This document shows, piece by piece, positions 7,499-10,155 of a DNA stretch of 10,155 bases. Source of the DNA: JALVIU01 sp964462295 (GTDB lineage Bacteria; Atribacterota; JALVIU01). Position numbers and translations under genes: made by a program. Under the pieces are notes generated by a model. The model searched no databases, was not told the DNA's origin, and saw only the letters and a list, made by a program, of their open reading frames with translations. The first letter of the stretch is position 1. Every line of letters starts with the position of its first letter. Location of the stretch: contig CAYWXH010000063.1 in NCBI GenBank assembly GCA_964462295.1, positions 1-10,155 on the forward strand, given 5' to 3'.

Positions 7499-7759
7499 CT
7501 CATTGCGAGGAGGCCGTGTCCCCCGACTGTCATTGCGAGGAGCGAAGCGACGCGGCAATCTCCGGTACCCGAGAGCCACACCGCTCCCCCTGTCATTGCG
7601 AGGGAGCCCACATCCCCCACTGTCATTGCGAGGAGGAGCGCCTTTCGCTCCGACGTGGCAATCTCCGTGCCCAATGTGTATTGGGAAACCCAAAAGCGAG
7701 ATTGCCACGCCTACTACGCAGGCTCGCAATGACAAGAAGGAGTAATACTCACAATGACA
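7499..7759. repeat. Repeat block B: palindromic TGTCATTGCGAG-family units
   Basis: The block begins three bases after the kinase stop. Forward units are 7499-7527 (short), 7528-7562 (full), 7591-7620 (short) and 7621-7665 (full). Reverse units are 7699-7734 (full) and 7735-7759 (short, decayed: CTCACAATGACA). The linker before a forward unit usually ends in a run of five C. Core hairpins are GGAGCG/CGCTCC in 7621-7665 and GCCT/AGGC in 7699-7734. Peptide reading frames through this block, rich in CHCEE-like residues, are artefacts of the repeat. A further decayed copy (ACAATGATA) may reach about 7779. No intrinsic terminator is seen for the operon, so this structured block may end transcription; that is inference. 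Confidence 0.85.
7621..7734. repeat. Nested 114-bp palindrome (MITE-like) in block B
   Basis: The outer 12-bp ends TGTCATTGCGAG (7621-7632) and CTCGCAATGACA (7723-7734) are perfect inverted repeats. The inner 11-bp pair CGTGGCAATCT (7654-7664) and AGATTGCCACG (7699-7709) is also perfect. At the centre is CCCAAT-GTGT-ATTGGG (7670-7685). Each arm has its own small hairpin. The whole could fold as a cruciform or a multi-stem RNA. Confidence 0.8.
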
Positions 7760-7990
7760 AAATGGCTTTACAATGATAAAAGAAAACTTTCCCCTCAAGG
7801 CGACGGGGATTGATTCATTAACCAATTTCTAATGATTTCTTCATCTTTTTCTCCCTCAAGATGAACTGTAATGATTATGTCCAAAAGATAAAATTTACTT
7901 GAAAAAAATAAGGATTCTATGATAAACTTAATTAGGACCTGGGGCAAAAGTTTAAGATTAAAATAAATATATAACAAGGAGGGATGGCAG
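7760..7990 (+). promoter_or_regulatory. Intergenic leader of the DUF505-like gene, weak promoter candidate
   Basis: A 231-base AT-rich gap. A possible promoter is TTGAAA (7899-7904), 16 bases, GATAAA (7921-7926), with TATGAT (7918-7923) as an alternative -10; neither is strong. AAGGAGG at 7976-7982 is an excellent ribosome site eight bases before the ATG at 7991. I see no riboswitch or RNA gene. The 7795-7897 part reads like coding sequence on the minus strand, but no gene is supported. Confidence 0.4.
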
Positions 7991-9931
7991 ATGCTTATCA
8001 AATCTGAACATGCACTAGCTTTACTAAATATCTTTGAAAAGGACAAAGAGAAGTTGTCTTACATAGTAGGTACAGAGAAGGAAGAACCACCCTATGTAGA
8101 ACTTGAGTTACAGAACCTTGCACGCATGGAAAAACCCATGGAGTACACTCTTACCTATTGGGGAAAGGGACTTTCAGAATTACTTACCCATATGATTGAT
8201 AAAGGGCTTATTTCTCATCCTCGTGAGTGGGATCCAGAATTTAGATGGATAGGTACAGAGATCCTTACAATGATTGAAAATGCACTACAGAATAGTAACA
8301 TTCCTGGTGCACTTTGCGAGGGAGAGCTTGAAAAGAGAGGATTCATAAGGGAAGAAAAAATTGAGGGGAAAGGAAATATAAAGGTTATAAATGGATATGC
8401 AAAAGACTTATACAATATATTTAAAAATGCAAAACCCCGTCTTGTTGTATCCAGAGAGCTTTACAATTATATACAAAAAACACCTACAGGACCTGCACGA
8501 TTCTCACTTTTGCCCCAAGAAGAGCGCTTTCCTCAAATCCTTGAATCTATGAGGCTTATAGCACTTTCTGTGCCTACACATGATATCTATACATTTACAG
8601 GACTTGGACAGGCAGTAAAGGAGACTTGTAAACTCCTTGCGGCATCTTTAGATACAGTGATATCTGAAGATATTATGTATTCTCTTATAAAGGTTATGGA
8701 TGAAGGAAAAGAGGCTCTAACACCTGAAGAAATGGAAGTCTTGGGGGCACTTGCATATATTGATGGAGAGGGAGAGATACTTCCTGCAGGAGAGGCGCTT
8801 ATTAGAGCTTATCAAATCTGGAAAGAAAAAGAGTTCAGGCCTGTAAAAACCTTTGATATAGATATATTAGATGCAGAAGTATTAAAATCTATAAACTCTA
8901 TATGGGAAAAGAGAGAAAAAGAGGCACCCAATCTCCTACCTACTATAGATGAAGTTATAAATATTATGTTTTTACGCCCAATAAAAAAGTATAAGCACCT
9001 ATTTGAATATTATGGAAGAAGAATCTATCAAGATGTAGGATACCAGAAAAAAGAGGAGATAAGAAAAAAGTTTGATGAACTAAAAACTATAGAAGAGGTC
9101 TTTAAGAGTTATTATGAAAAAGGTGGAAAATGGAGTGAGAAGATAAAAGAGGTTATTCAACATTCACTTTATACCCTTGAATCCTTCAACCTTATTATCA
9201 CAGGGGAAGAAGAGGCTAAAAAGATTTATACAGTTACAAAATATGGAAAGAAAGTGGTAGAAGACCTAAAGAGGAGAAGTGTAAGAGGTATTCCATCTTC
9301 TGCCGTGAAGGCAATCACTATCTCTTATAGGGAATTTGCATCTTCTAATGTGGATTGGTATGAAAAGGCAAAAGAGATTCATCTTGTTGGAAGTGGTGAG
9401 CCAACTGAGGCAGGGAGGCTTTATGCAGATCTTGCATATAATATAGAAAGATTACCACATCTTACAAGATTTGAACTTAAAGTCCTTCATAGGATTCCTG
9501 AGAAAGGATTTTTTGTAAGTAATGTATATGATGAATTTGATGAGGTTTGGCATGAAGAAATCCAGTATGCTTTAGGGAAGCTTGAGGCACGAGGTTATAT
9601 AGATATACTTCAGAATGAGGCCATCATAATTACAGAAACTGGAAAGCTTATAAAAAAGGCTTTAGCTGGCGTGCCAGAGAGTATGGCAAATCCTATTACA
9701 CCTCTTGTAGTTAGAATTTTAAAGGCACTCTATGAGGTAGGGGGTCTTTATGTAAAGGAGAAAAAGATAAGGGTATTGCCTAAAAATATGAAAGAGGTTT
9801 TAAAGATTACAGGACTTGACCCTGAAACCTTTGACAAAGAGCTTATTATAGCAAGAAAGGCAAATCTTATAGGGAAAACCAGTGTAAATGAGGCAGGGCT
9901 TTTAGTCCTTCAAAGTATAGGATTACTTTAA
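7991..9931 (+). CDS. DUF505-like protein with repeated winged-helix signatures
   Basis: A 646-residue cytoplasmic protein with no signal peptide or membrane segment. Its N-terminus (MLIKSEHALALLNIFEKDKEK) and length match what I recall of DUF505 proteins of archaea and thermophilic bacteria, whose function is unknown. A short signature of Thr or Pro, two residues, Gly, then Lys/Glu/Arg and a hydrophobic helix recurs: YWGKGLSELL (56-65), PAGEALIRAY (265-274), VTKYGKKVVEDL (415-426), TEAGRLYADLAY (472-483), ITETGKLIKKAL (547-558) and NEAGLLVLQSIG (633-644). In winged-helix proteins this marks the wing and last helix, so the protein may be a chain of winged-helix domains. Residues about 490-558 look most like a complete one. 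DNA, RNA or protein binding cannot be told apart. The ATG at 7991 has a strong ribosome site. It is a single-gene unit with its own terminator. Confidence 0.8.
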   Translation: MLIKSEHALALLNIFEKDKEKLSYIVGTEKEEPPYVELELQNLARMEKPMEYTLTYWGKGLSELLTHMIDKGLISHPREWDPEFRWIGTEILTMIENALQNSNIPGALCEGELEKRGFIREEKIEGKGNIKVINGYAKDLYNIFKNAKPRLVVSRELYNYIQKTPTGPARFSLLPQEERFPQILESMRLIALSVPTHDIYTFTGLGQAVKETCKLLAASLDTVISEDIMYSLIKVMDEGKEALTPEEMEVLGALAYIDGEGEILPAGEALIRAYQIWKEKEFRPVKTFDIDILDAEVLKSINSIWEKREKEAPNLLPTIDEVINIMFLRPIKKYKHLFEYYGRRIYQDVGYQKKEEIRKKFDELKTIEEVFKSYYEKGGKWSEKIKEVIQHSLYTLESFNLIITGEEEAKKIYTVTKYGKKVVEDLKRRSVRGIPSSAVKAITISYREFASSNVDWYEKAKEIHLVGSGEPTEAGRLYADLAYNIERLPHLTRFELKVLHRIPEKGFFVSNVYDEFDEVWHEEIQYALGKLEARGYIDILQNEAIIITETGKLIKKALAGVPESMANPITPLVVRILKALYEVGGLYVKEKKIRVLPKNMKEVLKITGLDPETFDKELIIARKANLIGKTSVNEAGLLVLQSIGLL

Positions 9932-9942
9932 AGGCGCTTTTT

Positions 9943-9980
9943 AAGGGTGTAGGAATGAATTTTCCTACACCCTTTTGTTT
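9943..9980 (+). terminator. Intrinsic terminator after the DUF505-like gene
   Basis: A perfect 13-bp stem, AAGGGTGTAGGAA (9943-9955) with TTCCTACACCCTT (9962-9974), a six-base loop and a T-rich tail TTGTTTT. It begins eleven bases after the stop at 9931. The A-rich left flank is short, so action is mainly on the + strand. Confidence 0.92.
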
Positions 9981-10003
9981 TAATGTCCCCTTTATCTTTC
10001 CAT

Positions 10004-10034
10004 AAAGACCCTTCAATTATTATTAAGGGACTTT
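10004..10034. repeat. Imperfect inverted repeat downstream of the terminator
   Basis: Arms 10004-10013 (AAAGACCCTT) and 10025-10034 (AAGGGACTTT) pair over ten positions with one mismatch around an 11-base AT loop. No T tract follows on the + strand. It could be a weak terminator for a gene arriving from the right, or chance. Confidence 0.3.
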
Positions 10035-10067
10035 GCTTTCATTACAAATAGCCTCTCTACCTCCACT

Positions 10068-10155
10068 TGTCATTGCGACCAAGAACGCTTTTTACTCCAA
10101 CGTGGGAATCTCCTCCTCCAGCGTCATTGCGAGGAGCCCACTTCCCCCTAATGTC
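10068..10155 (+). repeat. Repeat block C: palindromic TGTCATTGCGAG-family units
   Basis: Three forward units. The full unit 10068-10112 has a decayed core and altered inner flanks (CATTGCGACC, GTGGGAATCT). The short unit 10122-10151 matches the short units of block B, with GAGGAGCCCACTTCCCCC. The next unit starts with TGTC at 10152 and runs off the window. No gene is seen between the terminator and the window end. Confidence 0.8.

Noticed and set aside
7499..7759. CRISPR array suggested by about 30-base repeat spacing
   Set aside because: Units lie in both orientations, differ internally, lack uniform unique spacers and have no cas genes nearby.
7782..7812. Possible terminator built on CCCC and GGGG near 7791-7808
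   Set aside because: Only four pairs form, the inner bases do not match, and no T tract follows.
7432..7825. Several overlapping small reading frames on both strands with CHCEE-, RNDS- or LAMT-like peptides
   Set aside because: They follow the repeat units exactly, occur on both strands and have no ribosome sites; they are translations of the repeat DNA.

Overview
The window is an AT-rich bacterial chromosome segment. Every convincing gene lies on the + strand. Coding DNA is rich in ATA, AGA and AAA codons, while the gaps between transcription units are GC-rich and filled with one family of palindromic repeats (consensus start TGTCATTGCGAG). This repeat family, a DUF505-like protein and a folate-type formimidoyltransferase suggest an uncultivated anaerobic or thermophilic bacterium of a Nitrospirae/Aquificae/candidate-phylum kind. 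The phylum cannot be fixed from this window.

Layout: (1) 1-182, repeat block A. (2) 214-243, a near-consensus extended -10 promoter placed so that transcription should start at or next to the ATG at 250, giving a leaderless mRNA. (3) 250-7496, a seven-gene run with gaps or overlaps of -70 to about +9 bases, almost certainly one operon: a lipoprotein (possibly DUF2927-like), glutamate formimidoyltransferase (ftcD), glutamine-hydrolysing asparagine synthase (asnB), a short-chain dehydrogenase, two overlapping half-size permeases that are homologous to each other, and an orphan HAMP histidine kinase. (4) 7499-7759, repeat block B, including a nested 114-bp palindrome. (5) 7760-7990, a leader/intergenic stretch. 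(6) 7991-9931, a DUF505-like protein with repeated winged-helix-like signatures, followed by a strong intrinsic terminator. (7) 10068-10155, repeat block C, running off the edge.

How the genes work together: the operon mixes one-carbon/nitrogen enzymes (FtcD, AsnB) with envelope components (lipoprotein, permease pair, sensor kinase). Tight packing and ATGA/GTGA overlaps imply co-translation, but no single pathway explains the set. FtcD has no histidine-degradation neighbours here, so folate salvage or repair is as plausible as histidine catabolism. The kinase has no response regulator beside it.

The best leads are the permease pair, whose positive charges predict opposite membrane orientations (a two-gene version of an inverted-repeat transporter), and the modular repeat family, whose hairpin cores change in sequence while keeping their pairing. 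I see no defence system, phage, insertion sequence, CRISPR array, tRNA or rRNA.
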